Of a stretch of 64,000 bases of DNA, positions 25,118 to 36,829 are shown piece by piece. The translations under genes and the position numbers were made by a program. The stretch spans positions 62,001 to 126,000 of the forward strand of contig JAHLKD010000106.1 of the NCBI GenBank assembly GCA_025526935.1, given 5' to 3'. The first letter of the stretch is position 1. The number at the start of each line of letters is the position of its first letter. A model generated the notes under the pieces. That model did no database searches and was not told the DNA's origin. It worked only from the letters and a program-made list of their open reading frames with translations. The stretch is from Cladochytrium replicatum (Eukaryota; Chytridiomycota; Chytridiomycetes; Cladochytriales; Cladochytriaceae).

Positions 25118-25466
25118 TGGTTGCAGGAAGAGAACCACCATCTGCGTCTGACAGGGAGATGAAGGCTGATGGCTGAAGAGGTTCTGTTGATGGATACTTG
25201 TCGGAGAGAATGATGTCGGAGGGTCCTGGTTGCCCAAAGTGTAACATGCTGCATATCTCTAGAACATTATTATTGACGTTATTGTTCACATGTCGTCGTT
25301 ACCCAAACAGGCGTTAACATTAATGTTCACAACTTACGAGTTATCACTACAGAAACGAGATAACATTAACTTTGATGTTACCACATTTTCTGCTTCTTTT
25401 TAACTGTGTTTTAACTTGCTATGTTCTAAGGTACAGGGGATATGGGCTGGTGGAAGTTGAGAGAAG

Positions 25467-25629
25467 CTCGAGTCCTGAGAATGACATGCGGGCGGAAGTT
25501 GTACACACTTGAGTTGTGAGAATATGTCATGCGGTGGAAACTCGAGTCCTGAGAATGACATGCGGGCGGAAGTTGTACACTTGAGTTGTGAGAATATGTC
25601 ATGCGGTGGAAACTCGAGTCGTGAGAATG
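25467..25629. repeat. Tandem repeat of 72-74 bp, two full copies and a partial third
   Basis: Copy 1 spans 25467-25540 and copy 2 spans 25541-25612. Copy 2 differs by loss of one CA in GTACACACTT. A partial third copy starts at 25613 (CTCGAGTCGTGAGAATG). Each unit starts with CTCGAGTC. Confidence 0.9.
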
Positions 25630-26024
25630 TTGTCTTTCTCACAACTGATGTATTTAAACAGGGAACTGCCTCCTACCACTTCAGTAACTGCCATGCCTGC
25701 CTTCAGTTTTGCTGCTTTGAGCTCCTCCTCTGAATCTCTGATTCCCTAACCCAATGGACATGCCCCCACCTGGGATGCACGCATTTGTTTCAGGCAGATC
25801 CTGGGCCTCCAACGCACGGGTCCTCTTCGGAAGCATGGCTATTCGGAGGATGGCATTGACAATATGATTCCCTGCCGTTGCCAGCTGAGTCAGACCCAGG
25901 CAGCCGAGACTTGGTATGCTCACCTTTATAACAATCGTTTGTTAATGATACCCCACACTAACTTCTTATTGGAACTTGGCAGAGAAGACATGGATAGCGG
26001 TCAGCAACAGGACCGGCGTGGAAA

Positions 26025-26375
26025 ATGTCCAAGCTGGACATGAAAGAAGAATCGGTGGAACTAGGCGATGATCCGAACCAAGCATCCAGTTCAACCTACA
26101 CAGACCCTTTCTGTGCCACCTCTCCGGAAGACGAAGCCAGAGAAGACTCAGATAGGGGACAGCAACGGGATCAGCGTGGAAAACAGCCAAAAGTGGATAT
26201 CACAGATGAATATTTGGAAGCCCGCGATGAACCGACCACCACATCCACATCAACCTACACAGACCCATTCCATGCTGCCTCTCCGCTTGACAAAGCCAAA
26301 AATTATGCTTCAGGTTCTGGGAGATCCAAGGACAACGGCAAGCAGCCAACCTCTGGAACTGCCTATTTACAATGA
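26025..26375 (+). CDS. Short repetitive open frame, possibly mobile-element derived
   Basis: A 116-codon frame is built of two similar units of about 55 residues. Each contains STYTDPF, then A(T/A)SP, a charged stretch, and ends near GKQP. The DNA just upstream of the ATG carries a third partial unit (around 25990-26020). The product is hydrophilic with no recognisable domain. It sits within a repeat-rich region with no neighbouring conserved gene. It may be non-functional. Confidence 0.25.
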   Translation: MSKLDMKEESVELGDDPNQASSSTYTDPFCATSPEDEAREDSDRGQQRDQRGKQPKVDITDEYLEARDEPTTTSTSTYTDPFHAASPLDKAKNYASGSGRSKDNGKQPTSGTAYLQ

Positions 26376-27205
26376 ATGGCGATGCAGCAGATTTCAGGGC
26401 TGTTGGATAGTCTTGCCTACCACCCACTTTGTGAAGATCGTGCAACGTCTGTGGACATAGCTTGGGAGGAATGTGGAACATCACTAATTTCTCGCTTTGA
26501 GGAAACAGCTCAGGAGGATCGCGACAGTCTTCGCGCGAAGATGAACAAAAATTAGGGGGTTTACTTGAAGCAATGCCATCTCTGGCCCCAGTGGTTCGTA
26601 ACCTGTTCACCTCCGATGTGATTCCCCATGTCGAAGATCTACCGACACTCCGACAATGTGGCCGACTCACTTACCATTCTATGACATCCTTGTCCAAAGG
26701 GGGAGCCTCTATGCACTAAATATCATTAGTTGGTCAATTATGTTGATTTGAGGGGGGAGAGCCAATATGCATTTTATTCTATGGTTGGGCTTTAGTTCTT
26801 TTGTGACAAAAGACAATAATTGTTCTTCCATTTCGTTTCGCTCTATGATTCTTCATCGCTGATTTATTTCCTAGAGCACTATGTTTAGTTTTTATTTCTC
26901 TATGCTTTTACATTTGTTCAGAGTGCGTGGGAGTGTCAAACGTCCACTCAGGTACATCGGCCGAGGCTAAAAACAATTATTCAGCTGTTCAATTATAGGG
27001 TTCAGACAACAGGAATCAACCAGTATGTTCCGTGTTCATGGGCTAACTTTTCTGGGACACACTCCTACTCAGCCATCTTATTTCAATACATGTTTTCATG
27101 TCTCATTTGTTGACTCCATATTATGTGGCTACAAAGTGATATCATGGTCAACGTAACCAAGCTGGCACTTTGATAAACTTTACTGACAGAGGAACAGGAT
27201 ACTTA

Positions 27206-27336
27206 CATCAACATTGTATGTTGTCCACATACATCAACGTTATACCTTGTCCACATTCATCAGCGTTGAACATTGTCCACATTCATCAACATTGTACATT
27301 GTCCAAATACAGCAACATTGCAACCTTGTCCACATA
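27206..27336. repeat. Tandem repeat of 26 bp, five units
   Basis: Five head-to-tail units follow the pattern CATCAACATTGTA-N-TTGTCCACATA, with point changes (CATCAACGTT, CATCAGCGTT, CAGCAACATT). The array ends at CATCAGG near 27336. Confidence 0.9.
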
Positions 27337-27339
27337 CAT

Positions 27340-28290
27340 CAGGTTTTGGGACCGGAAACCTAATTATGATCAAGTTTCAACTCATTTCCTAGACACATGA
27401 CCACATGAAAACTAATATATGTCTCTATATTTTATATATAACCACCTTCACAAGGCTTTGGAACTGTGCGTAACGCAAATGCAGCGCAGATTGCCTGCGT
27501 ATTTGAATTTGGAGTCTCGCAAACCCTACGCAAATTTATGATAGCTGATATCAAACTTGAGTTTTGGAACTGTTCCAATACAGTAATCTCCCCTCATTCT
27601 CAATAACTCGCGGATGTTGAGACTGCTGGACCCCCCTCTCACTCCTGGTCAGCACCAGGGTCTGATTGGTGAACCGTGGTTTTCAATAACGTAGCAATTA
27701 GACACGCGCTTCCCCAAAGATCTGATTGGGAGGCAAGTACTTTTTTAGATGTTGACAGGCCAGAAATGTGAACCCCCTACAAAAAAACCACCACGAGACA
27801 TCCCCAGCCCCCATTGAACTTTCTCAAGTGTACCACAGACTTATGGGATGGAGCTACATGGCACCCATGCAAAATCAGGGTGTGGGTTTAAGTAGGGAAA
27901 TTGGGATGGCTGTGTGGCATTGTTCATGTGTTGTTCTGTTCGAACAATTTGGTGGGCGATTGAAAAGCATGGAAATGTGCACCCAGAAACTGGTGTGTTG
28001 GTTGTATGGGGGACTGGGGAGAGCACTTTGGACTTAGGACTTGGAATTGGGACTTGCCTTTTCGAGTTACATGGCCGTACTTGCCTTTTTGGGCAGCCGA
28101 CTGCCCTTCCTACCAGTCGCAAACCAACTCAACGCCTTATCTGGTGGCATACCAATCGAAATCAACGTTTCATCAACATTGCATACTACTTTCAAGACCG
28201 ATTATCGTCAAAACTCATTGCGATTTTCAGGTAGGGCCGATTTCAACCCCTCACCCCCCAATTTGTCCTGAAAAGGCAACTACGAAACTG
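27340..28290. other. Gene-poor stretch before histone H4
   Basis: No supported gene; open frames here are short and unlike any family. The last part should contain the H4 promoter. Confidence 0.5.
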
Positions 28291-28391
28291 CACTCCAATC
28301 ACCCACCGCGAGTCTATTTAAACCATCCCCCCAACCTCCCCTTCATCATCTCTCGACCCACACACCACTGCACCACAAAAACTAATCGAAT
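28291..28391 (+). promoter_or_regulatory. Histone H4 promoter and leader
   Basis: A CCAAT core occurs in ACTCCAATCAC near 28292. A TATA-like TATTTAAA lies at about 28315-28322, roughly 70 bases before the H4 start codon. The leader is C/A-rich (CACACCACTGCACCAC), as in many highly expressed fungal genes. Confidence 0.5.
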
Positions 28392-28769
<378 letters not shown>

Positions 28770-29103
28770 AGCACCTCGTCGTTGGCGAAACGGGTCACAT
28801 TCACCGGTTTTATTATTACATTTTTTGGGGAGAACACTGCATCTGTGAGATTTTTAGGGCTTATTTACACAACAGTTTCTTGAGAAACTTGAGCACGGAG
28901 ATATTAATACAGACTTGTTGGCTCGGACTTTGAAGTGAGCAATGGAGGACACGATTGAGAGTGGAAAGTCGACCAAAGTGAAGGACTCAGGGGTTGCTGA
29001 TCCACAAAGAATCAAGAAAGGAACAGAAATCAAGAGCAAAGAGCGGCAAGAAATCGGACCTTCGAAAAATTCAACGAGAGCAAGAGGAGTGATTTGGCTG
29101 TGA

Positions 29104-29873
29104 CTACGGCGATCGGTGCTGTTGAATGGTTTTCCATCCAAGAATGACGGTATCTGGGTAAGTACAGTGAATGGTGAAGCTTCCATCGGCGGAACGGGTG
29201 ACGTGTAGACGACGAGAATACTTGATCCCGTCTGGCCAAATGACGTCCTCGACATTCTGCTCGACAATGTCGACATATTGCGAGGCCACAGTTACGATAA
29301 CTGCAACGTGGCCTGTAGTGCGGAACTCCCCCACGGGTTCCCAGATTAGAAGCGAACCGATTTCAGGGGGCACCCAGTCTCCGTTCGGATTAGCGATGAA
29401 GGGAAACTTTTGGCCATCAGAAACTCGTGTGGCCGTCTACATCAAGGTGTTATTGTCGAAACTCCAGTGGGTTGAACTCAACAACGTACCTTCAGATCAA
29501 AGATGTCGTAGGCCATGGGGACAGAATCAAACGTCATCCCCCGGTTGAGAATAAGGTACCTCCGCGCCAACTCGACACACTGCCACTTGTATCCACAGTA
29601 CTGGTCGTGGATGTAATGGTCGAACCAAGCCGGATCACGCGAATCTCCGGGGTCGAGGGTGTCGTAGTTGGAAGAGTAAACCTGGACATCTCCATCTGTC
29701 GTCCCGAGAAGCGCACCGAACGGGGCCCTTGGCTTCTCCTCTGACTTTTTGCTCCACGGGAATCCATCGAGATCAGCTGCTTTTGGTTTCATTGTTGTGC
29801 GATTAAAGACGTAGAACGCAAGACAAGCAAGCGCAGCGGCTGTTAGAGCCAGGAGAGCAATATCGGTAGCCAT
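29104..29873 (-). CDS. Membrane-anchored CHAP-domain amidase-like protein (glutathionylspermidine amidase type)
   Basis: Two minus-strand exons (29873-29490 and 29436-29104; 53-nt intron) encode 238 residues. An N-terminal hydrophobic anchor (IALLALTAAALACLAFYVF) is followed by a CHAP papain-like domain. The catalytic Cys lies in YKWQCVELARRYLI (about residue 98), the His in TGHVAVIV, and the acidic/Asn motif in VDIVEQN. GDWVPPEIGSLLIW precedes the His, as in the amidase half of glutathionylspermidine/trypanothione synthetases. Such domains cleave amide bonds in glutathione-polyamine conjugates or peptidoglycan peptides. There is no synthetase domain here. With the anchor, the domain would sit in the lumen or outside the cell. 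Which substrate it cleaves cannot be told. Confidence 0.82.
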
Positions 29874-30243
29874 GATCGCAGATGGTTGTTCCGTTTATTC
29901 AGTCTGAATGAATGTCCCAACACAATGAACCCAGTGAAAACCCACTTCGACAGAGTTTGGATCCGGTTCACCGCCGATCGCGCAATTGCAGTAGTTGTGT
30001 GTGCGTGCTGGGAGGCTGGGTCGGAGGAGGAGATTTCTGGTGCGTCTTCGCGCAACTCTATCTTGCATTACCGAGATATTAGGAGGGAAAATAAACAGAA
30101 CTAAGAAAAGGCATACGAGCGTTACCGCCAAAATAGAATCGAATCGACAAAAGCCAGACCCATGCGAAACCCCATGATATCGAAAACAAGCTTAAAAAAT
30201 GTAAAAATATAACGCACACGCCAAAACACACTCAGATAAAAGT

Positions 30244-32088
30244 TCATTGCTGCTGCCCCTGCACCCGCCCAGTCGCCTGGTTCCCGCTCCACCTCGCCGA
30301 TCCCCTCCCGCCGACAACTCCCTGACTCCCACTCCACCGCGTCGACTCGCTCGCCGCATCATCGTCCTCATCGTCCGTATACCCCGTCATCACACTCAAA
30401 TCCACGCTCCCGGGCCTATCCTGCTGCCCTCGCACCGGCGCATACCCCGCAACGCTCGGACTCGGCCCGGGCACCCTCGACGTAATCAGGATCCCCGCGC
30501 CCGCAGGCACTGGCGCCGCAACCGCTCCAATACCAGTCTCCGGAACCCCGCCACCGCCAATACGGTGTCCGTCCACATAGATACTCACAGACCGCTCTCT
30601 TGCAACACCAGCAGCCCCCGATTTGCCCCGTCTCTCCCTCTCGCGATCGCGGTCGTCCACAGGCGGATACGGGTGCCCTGGAACCTCCTCGTCCCAGTGG
30701 GGTATGTAAAGCCCTCCATCGCCTTCCTCCGGGTCGCCTTCCTCGCCAGCTCCAACTCGCGTTCCCCAACCCGTCACATGCAGCGTGAAAAGGCAGTAGA
30801 TCTTCATGATTGCAAAGTAAATGTTGAAAACAATCCACACGGGGAGCGCAAGAATGTCTTGCGGGCGCTTGACGAAATGCGGCATGTATTTGAGCAACCT
30901 GGTGAGGATCAGCCAGGCAAAATATGACGTGAGCACGACCCAGAGTGGAATGATCTGCGGTTTGGTGCACAGGTAGATCAGCATCACGGGACCCAGGAGG
31001 AGCGTGAGAGGGTTGATCATCTTGTCGAGCATGGAGAAGGCGACGAAAGGGTGGCGGGTCCACACTTTGCGCTCGAGGAACAGGCTGCGGATATCCGAGC
31101 GCCAGGTGTTGCGCGTCCAGCGGAGGAGTTGGAGGAGGAACCGCCAGTTGTCCTTGAAGGTCGACTTGAGCTCGGCCTCGGGGCAGGACTGGATGTAGGT
31201 GCGCCAGTCGTTGGAGTGCATCCAGCGGGTGAGGAACTTGTCGTCGCCGGAGTGCTGGTGGTACTTTCCGCGCCAGTACTCGTGGGTGAAGGATTGTTGG
31301 AATTCTTGGGTTCTGAGGATCGAGGAACGGTAAGCGGCTGTTCGGCCGGAAAGACAGCACACTCCGCCATCGATGTACGTTGTAGCCGTGATTTCGATAT
31401 TACGCATCTAATATATGGAAAATTCATCAAGTTCCTAGTGTTGACATTAAACCTGTGAAATTTACTCACAGTGATGCGGAAAGCAGAGAGAATCTCCCAG
31501 ATAGTCCAGGTCTTTCCCAACGGCATAACGGTCTGGGACGTTCCTACCCATTTAAAAAATTAAGTAATGTGTCAGAATACGCCCTTTGGCCGCCAACATA
31601 CCAACACCGCCCATCTGTTTGTCTTCGAACGGTGCAAGAATCCACTTGAGCATAGTCGGTGGCCATATCACATCGTCGTCGCAAAATACCAAGATGTCCG
31701 TCCTGCAGTGGTTTATCCCCTTGACCATCTGGTTTCGCTTGTTTCCTCTGGGGACAGTGACGACCCTAATTCTGCTTCCGTTGGGATCGACGTCGCGCAC
31801 GAGAGCGTCGATGGCAGGCTTGGCTTTTGGGATGGTGACAAAGATGACTTCGAAGGGGTCGTTAGCAAGCCAAGACCTGAGAGCGAGCTTGATCTCGTCG
31901 CCCGAGTCGATTGTTGGTACGACGATGGTCACATCACGTTGTGGTTTGAAGCGAGGATGTCTCCTCGGCTGGAGTGGTTTGTAGAGGGCGAAGGCGAGGA
32001 GACGGATGAGGAACCAGAACCAGCGGTACACGCCTATGAAGCCCAGCGGCAGGAAGAATGGAAGCTGCTCCCTTGTCAGATAGAACAT
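30244..32088 (-). CDS. Family 2 glycosyltransferase, Cps1/hyaluronan-synthase-like polysaccharide synthase
   Basis: Three exons (32088-31602, 31543-31470, 31407-30244) encode 574 residues. An N-terminal membrane segment (PFFLPLGFIGVYRWFWFLIR) precedes the GT2 domain. Its motifs are VTIVVPTIDSGDEI, the metal-binding VFCDDDVIW, the acceptor/base SGDDKFLTRW, and LLRWTRNTWRSD in place of QxxRW. Several membrane helices follow (NPLTLLLGPVMLIYLCT, PLWVVLTSYFAWLILTRLL, ILALPVWIVFNIYFAIMKIY). The last 150 residues are Gly/Arg/Ser-rich and cytosolic. The layout matches fungal Cps1-type synthases, which polymerise a cell-surface polysaccharide from a UDP-sugar and extrude it. The sugar made is not predictable. 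Confidence 0.9.
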
Positions 32089-32274
32089 TGCTCAGTGCTG
32101 CTGCTAATCCTCTGCTGATCGGTTGTAGCTTTGAATCGTTAGAAAATAAAGAAAATGAGGAGAAAAGTTTTGGATCATATATCGATTTAGTTAAATCAAA
32201 TGACAGTTAATTTGCTGTATCTGGTTATATTGCACCTGCGAATCACACTACTCGGCTCAGATCATGGACTTGTT

Positions 32275-32614
32275 TCACTGGGATGGATTCTCTCTTGAAT
32301 GTAACCCCAGCCGTGTCAAATCAGCTAACTGCAATCCAGTAATGTGTATTTCCATAGTAGCCGGCTTCTCGTCGATGAATAGCGCTCGCATAAACCTCCT
32401 CACGTCCTGAGTGACCCCCTCCATGATCTTATCCTCTGACATTGCTTTAAAGATATTGCTCGTTTCAAAGACGAGGTGCCGAAGATTTTCTGTTTGTAAG
32501 CCTGTAAACGTGAGTCGTGCTTACTAATTTTCAGCTAACAAAGGACTCACCTGCATATCGCTGCATGACGGGCTCATGAATCTCGTGCATGGTATTGCCT
32601 TGAATCCTGCCCAT
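32275..32614 (-). CDS. Small two-exon gene, unrecognised, 96 residues
   Basis: Exon 1 (32614-32551, ATG GGC AGG) and exon 2 (32501-32275) are joined by a 49-nt intron with consensus ends (GTGAGT...TTTACAG). The joined length is a multiple of three and ends at a TGA. An in-frame TAA just upstream of the ATG fixes the start. The product is mostly helical and charged (MGRIQGNTMHEIHEPVMQ, TENLRHLVFETSNIFKAMSE, TQDVRRFMRALFIDEK). I recognise no family. A small helical subunit of a larger complex is possible but unproven. It lies upstream of the GT2 gene on the same strand. Confidence 0.5.
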
Positions 32615-32619
32615 ACGAC

Positions 32620-33277
32620 GTAGGTGTTCAGCCGTGTTTTATCCCTCGTCTCCTCCGGTCTTACTAGTTCTGCCTCACCACTCATCGAGATACTACCCGC
32701 AAAGTTTCAGTAGACCTAATTCGGGAACCCTTTCATGTACCTCAATGTTTTCGTTTTCGATCATTTTCTCTGAGAATCGTTAAATAATGAAACAACAAAT
32801 AAGTTATTTTTTCCCAGCTTCGATCATCTCTCAGTAAATTCGATCGGTTAGCTCCATTTTGCTTCAATGCGGACTTTCCGCTCCATCGTAAGTAAATAGG
32901 TGAAAACTTGGCAATTTGGACGGTATTGTTTTCTTTTTCTTAAATGTGACTGCATCCCGTCCTGCGTCATTTCATATTGGCAGACAGCTTTATTCAATGA
33001 ATGCACACAATGGAGTTTTTTTGGCATCTGTGGTCGAAGGGAGACTAAACTGTAGTTGAAAGATTAAAAAGATTACACCAAAATCTAAAACTGCTCATCT
33101 GACTAAGAATCTACATGCTGAACTGTTCCAACGGACTCATGGGGGCAAAAGTGTCAAGATTATTGTAAGGAAAGATTTGAACAATTTCAAACATGGTTGG
33201 AAACAAGCCCAAGAGTCGGGAAAATATCTGAAGTCCAAGAGCCAACCAACAATCCAAAGCTAAACTGGAAAGCAAAC
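32620..33277. other. Intergenic region between small gene and F-box/LRR gene
   Basis: About 650 A/T-rich bases with no supported gene. It lies beyond the stop of the minus-strand F-box/LRR gene and upstream of the small gene. Confidence 0.45.
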
Positions 33278-36200
33278 TCATGCCACCACTCTTCCCCGTC
33301 CAGCAAGTCGCTCAACAGCATTGCTCCACAACGACAAGATATCCAATCCTTCGTCAACGAACCAGCGATCCTCTAAATTCACCCTTCTAGATTCTCGCAG
33401 ATCCTGAAATCCAGTATACACTCTCTGCAGTTGTCTCAGCACACCTCGTCGCTGCGCTTTCTTCTGTTCAAGTGACCCACTTCCCTGTGCAGATTCAACT
33501 GGTCTATCCACCGGCATCGTCGACTCGGTATCAACGAATACGCTTGTTTCAACCGAACCAGCCTGATTCCCGTCATCAGTCGGAGCACTCGAAGCCTTCG
33601 AATCGTCAGTGACGAAGCTTTCCTCCCAGCTCCCATCGAGCCCACACGCGCGCTCCAAAAAGTCTCGGAGCAACTCTTTCGTCACCGACGTTGCCTCCAC
33701 GAGACTCAATCGAATTAGGTGTGGACACGGTAGCATCTGAGTTCCGCCACTCGGTTTGACCGTATCCTTCGACGCTGCCGAGCAAACATCCGACCCACTC
33801 GATGGCGAAAACGCTCCTCTGAGATCCCTAAACTCCTCCCCGTCCTCCAGCCCCAACAAGCAATCCAAAAGCCGTTTCCCGACGTTGAGCGAGTTCAGAC
33901 AAAGTCCACGCAAGTGCCGCAGTCCGCCACGCATCAGCAGCTCGATGATCAACGATTCAGACAACCTATTCTGCCCGTACAAGTTCAAACATTCCATCCT
34001 GATGCCCTCCTCCCGCCCGTTTCCAAGAAGCACCGGCATCAACTGCCTGATTATGCCGTCATCCACAAATCCAATCTCGCAGTCGGGATGCTTGTGAAGG
34101 TCCAGCACCCTCATGTTCTTATTGTACGCAATGCACCGCGCAAGCGCCTCCCCAGACATTCGCTCGCATCGAGTCAACGCAAGCACTTTCAGAGTTCCCG
34201 CGAACGGCATATTGTCAGCTCCCAACATCCCGCCGTCGCTTTCCCCGCCGCGACTCGGCGAGACTCCTGCAGTCGATCCAGAGTACGTGATCCCCGCGAA
34301 CGCGTCCAGAGTGACATCGCTCAGCATCGACGCGACTAGCCTGATCCCTTCACATGAATCGTCCTCGAACACGATCCGAAGCATCTCCATACAGCGCGCG
34401 TATTTCGCCACCATCACAAACAATTCGTCGCTAACGTCGCAGTCAACAACTCGAAGCGTCCTCAACCGATAATGCGGAACTAGTTGTAATGTACCAAGTG
34501 GACCGACTATTCCAGCGAGACCAAGAAAATCGAGGTTGGGGCACGCATTGCAAAGTATGCACAAAGCGTCCATCGAGATGTCGAGACAGTAATCCAGTGT
34601 CACTGCCCGCAAATTCGACGAGCGAGAGCGGATGAGAGATAGTAGTGTGTCGTTGTGGCCCACTGGGATTCCGTCCAAGCGCAAGAACTGGAGGTTTGTG
34701 AGCTGTTGGAACACGGGACCCATATCCACAGTAGACTCAAACGTATCTATCTCGCTTTTGGCTTCCAAGTTCAAGTTGATAAGATATCTGCCGTGCGTGA
34801 TCAAGTAGCCACATAATGCGGACCAACATGGCGAATCAATGTCCTCAATGATCAGCGAAAGCAGCGGACGCATAAAAGGAGTAAGAGGGAAGAAGAGTCG
34901 GGAATCGAACGTTATACCGGAATGCTCGCAAGGCAAAGGATGTCGTAGATGAAGGCTAAAATGGATCCCAGTTTAAGACAGAGCAATATCAAAAGTTCTC
35001 ACATAGCATACCATTGCACAGAAGGGAGCACGTAGTCGCAGATGACAAGGCTGGCCAATCCTTTACCATTCGAAGGTATCACCAACTTCTTCACCATCTT
35101 CCCAACTCCAACTGAAACGCTTCTTCGCCTTTCCAGTTGCAAGTTCCAATACTCATCCTTCTGTCTCTGTCTGTCCTCATTCATCTGAAATGAGCTCTTT
35201 CCATTCAGGCCATGCAATGGAGCGATCAAAAGTGGCCCGCGTGGGCTCATAACAACGTCCGTAGATTCCAAAAGGCTTTCAAGTTGAGATAATTGATCAT
35301 ATTGAAACCCCGTGCTATTCAGACTGTCGAAGAGCAGCCCATTGGTCTGTGTTGTTGGTAAGTCCAACGAGGAAGAAGCGTGGTGTGACGAGGATGAACC
35401 GTTGACTGAATCAGCTGAAGATCTCCGTGCGGGAAGAGAAATTCCATCCAACGATTCCAACAGGTCTCTCGTTTCAGGTGATGTTGGTCCTGGAACAGAA
35501 GAAGATGAAGCAGATGGGGACTGATTTAGATCAGCCCCGGCTTGTCGCCAGAGATCACGGAGCCGTGCTCGAATCTGTGCCAGTGCCTCGACAGCAGCGG
35601 TGTAGCTGTTGAGAGGAGGATCTGGAAACTGTGGGCTATCGGTTTCCGTTGGAGAAAGGAAGGAAGGGATGTGGTGATGAGGTGCAACAGCCGCACCAGG
35701 AGCTGCAGCAGCAATACCAGCGGGAAAGGGGAAGCGAACGGAGAGTCCAGGAGGAGTTTCAGTCACATAATATGACCAGAACGTGTAAATATCGGGAAGC
35801 GGAGGATATAGATATTTCAGGTCCTGAACATGCTCGTTATCCATTCCTCCGACCATGCTCATTGCAAAATTGTCAAGGGCTAGCTTTGGATCGGAAGGAT
35901 TTGCAGATGAATCGACATCCACAGTCCCATCGTGATTTGACTCCTTCTCAGGTGCCGTAAAATGCCAAATGATCGCAAGTGCGCTCTCCAGATCCCTCGC
36001 CCTCCAGATCTCAGTCGCCGTTTTTTCACCTCTCGCAAACGCAACTATCTGATGTGGGAGAGATCGTCCCTGCTGGACCGTTGTGTATGCGGCGGAGATT
36101 GTGACCGAGCGTACAAATCGAAGCAATTTATCTGGAGAAGGCAACTCGACAAGACGGAACAGAACCTCCCGCGCAACAACGTTCCACGCCTTGCACACAC

Positions 36201-36612
36201 GAGTGCAATTGGTCAAAGCGGGGGTGTGGTACCACAATGGCTCGAAAATCCGCAGAAGAAGTTCGTGTGGAAGCGATGCAGCGAGACAAGACGCATTGTG
36301 AGTTTCAGCAGCCTTCAAAGTCGCATGAATCTCCTCTACATCGGATTTCTTCGTGCTAGTGTGATATAGATGGAAGTACTCCAATACATCGTTCGCAAGT
36401 TGCACCGCTAGAGACGTGGTAATTTTAAGCTCCTCTGTATCCCAGCTTGTTCCGAGCGCGAGAGGACTGGGCAGAGAACCATCGGTTGCGGTTGTGAGCC
36501 CGTTGTGGTGACCGTTCTGATGCGGGTCATTTGACTGGTTCTGTGCGGGGACAGGGATCGGCGCAGTTGCTGGCGGGAAGAGAGTTGCTGGTTTTGGCCA
36601 GACGAAATGCAT
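33278..36612 (-). CDS. F-box protein with C-terminal leucine-rich repeats
   Basis: Two minus-strand exons (ATG at 36612 to about 35009, then from about 34957 to the stop at 33278) encode roughly 1,090 residues. The F-box lies near residues 112-155 (LPHELLLRIFEPLWYHTPAL, TNCTRVCKAWNVVARE). Disordered Ser/Pro-rich sequence occupies the middle. After the intron, irregular leucine-rich repeats follow (LTNLQFLRLDGIPVG, SSNLRAVTLDYCLDI, ACPNLDFLGLAGIVG, MRVLDLHKHPDC). F-box/LRR proteins bridge substrates to SCF ubiquitin ligases, with the LRR as the substrate-binding part. The target is unknown. The open frame extends upstream of 36612, but the next start would be a non-ATG, so 36612 is preferred. 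Confidence 0.85.
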
Positions 36613-36829
36613 GTGTGAAAACAACGAAGTCCGAGTCTCTTTGGGGGTGGTTGGACCCCGGCTTCTTGAAAATTGAAACACCGAAAAAGAATCGGGGTTT
36701 TTTAAATAGGGCTGTGTATGATTTAGAATGCCTATTGCACCACGCTGGATGCTTCTGTCAACGGATTGCCTGGTCGGTCATCTTGACAATGGCAAATTGA
36801 AGCCGTTTGCTCAAGGCGTTGTTAAACTC

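Noticed and set aside
23830-27400. Repeat arrays as a CRISPR locus
   Set aside because: Units are directly adjacent or diverged without unique spacers of fixed length, and the genome is eukaryotic.
30416-31360. Minus-strand frame of 314 codons, Pro/Arg/Ala-rich
   Set aside because: Same strand but a different frame from the GT2 synthase; its composition is that of a shifted GC-rich frame and it has no domain.
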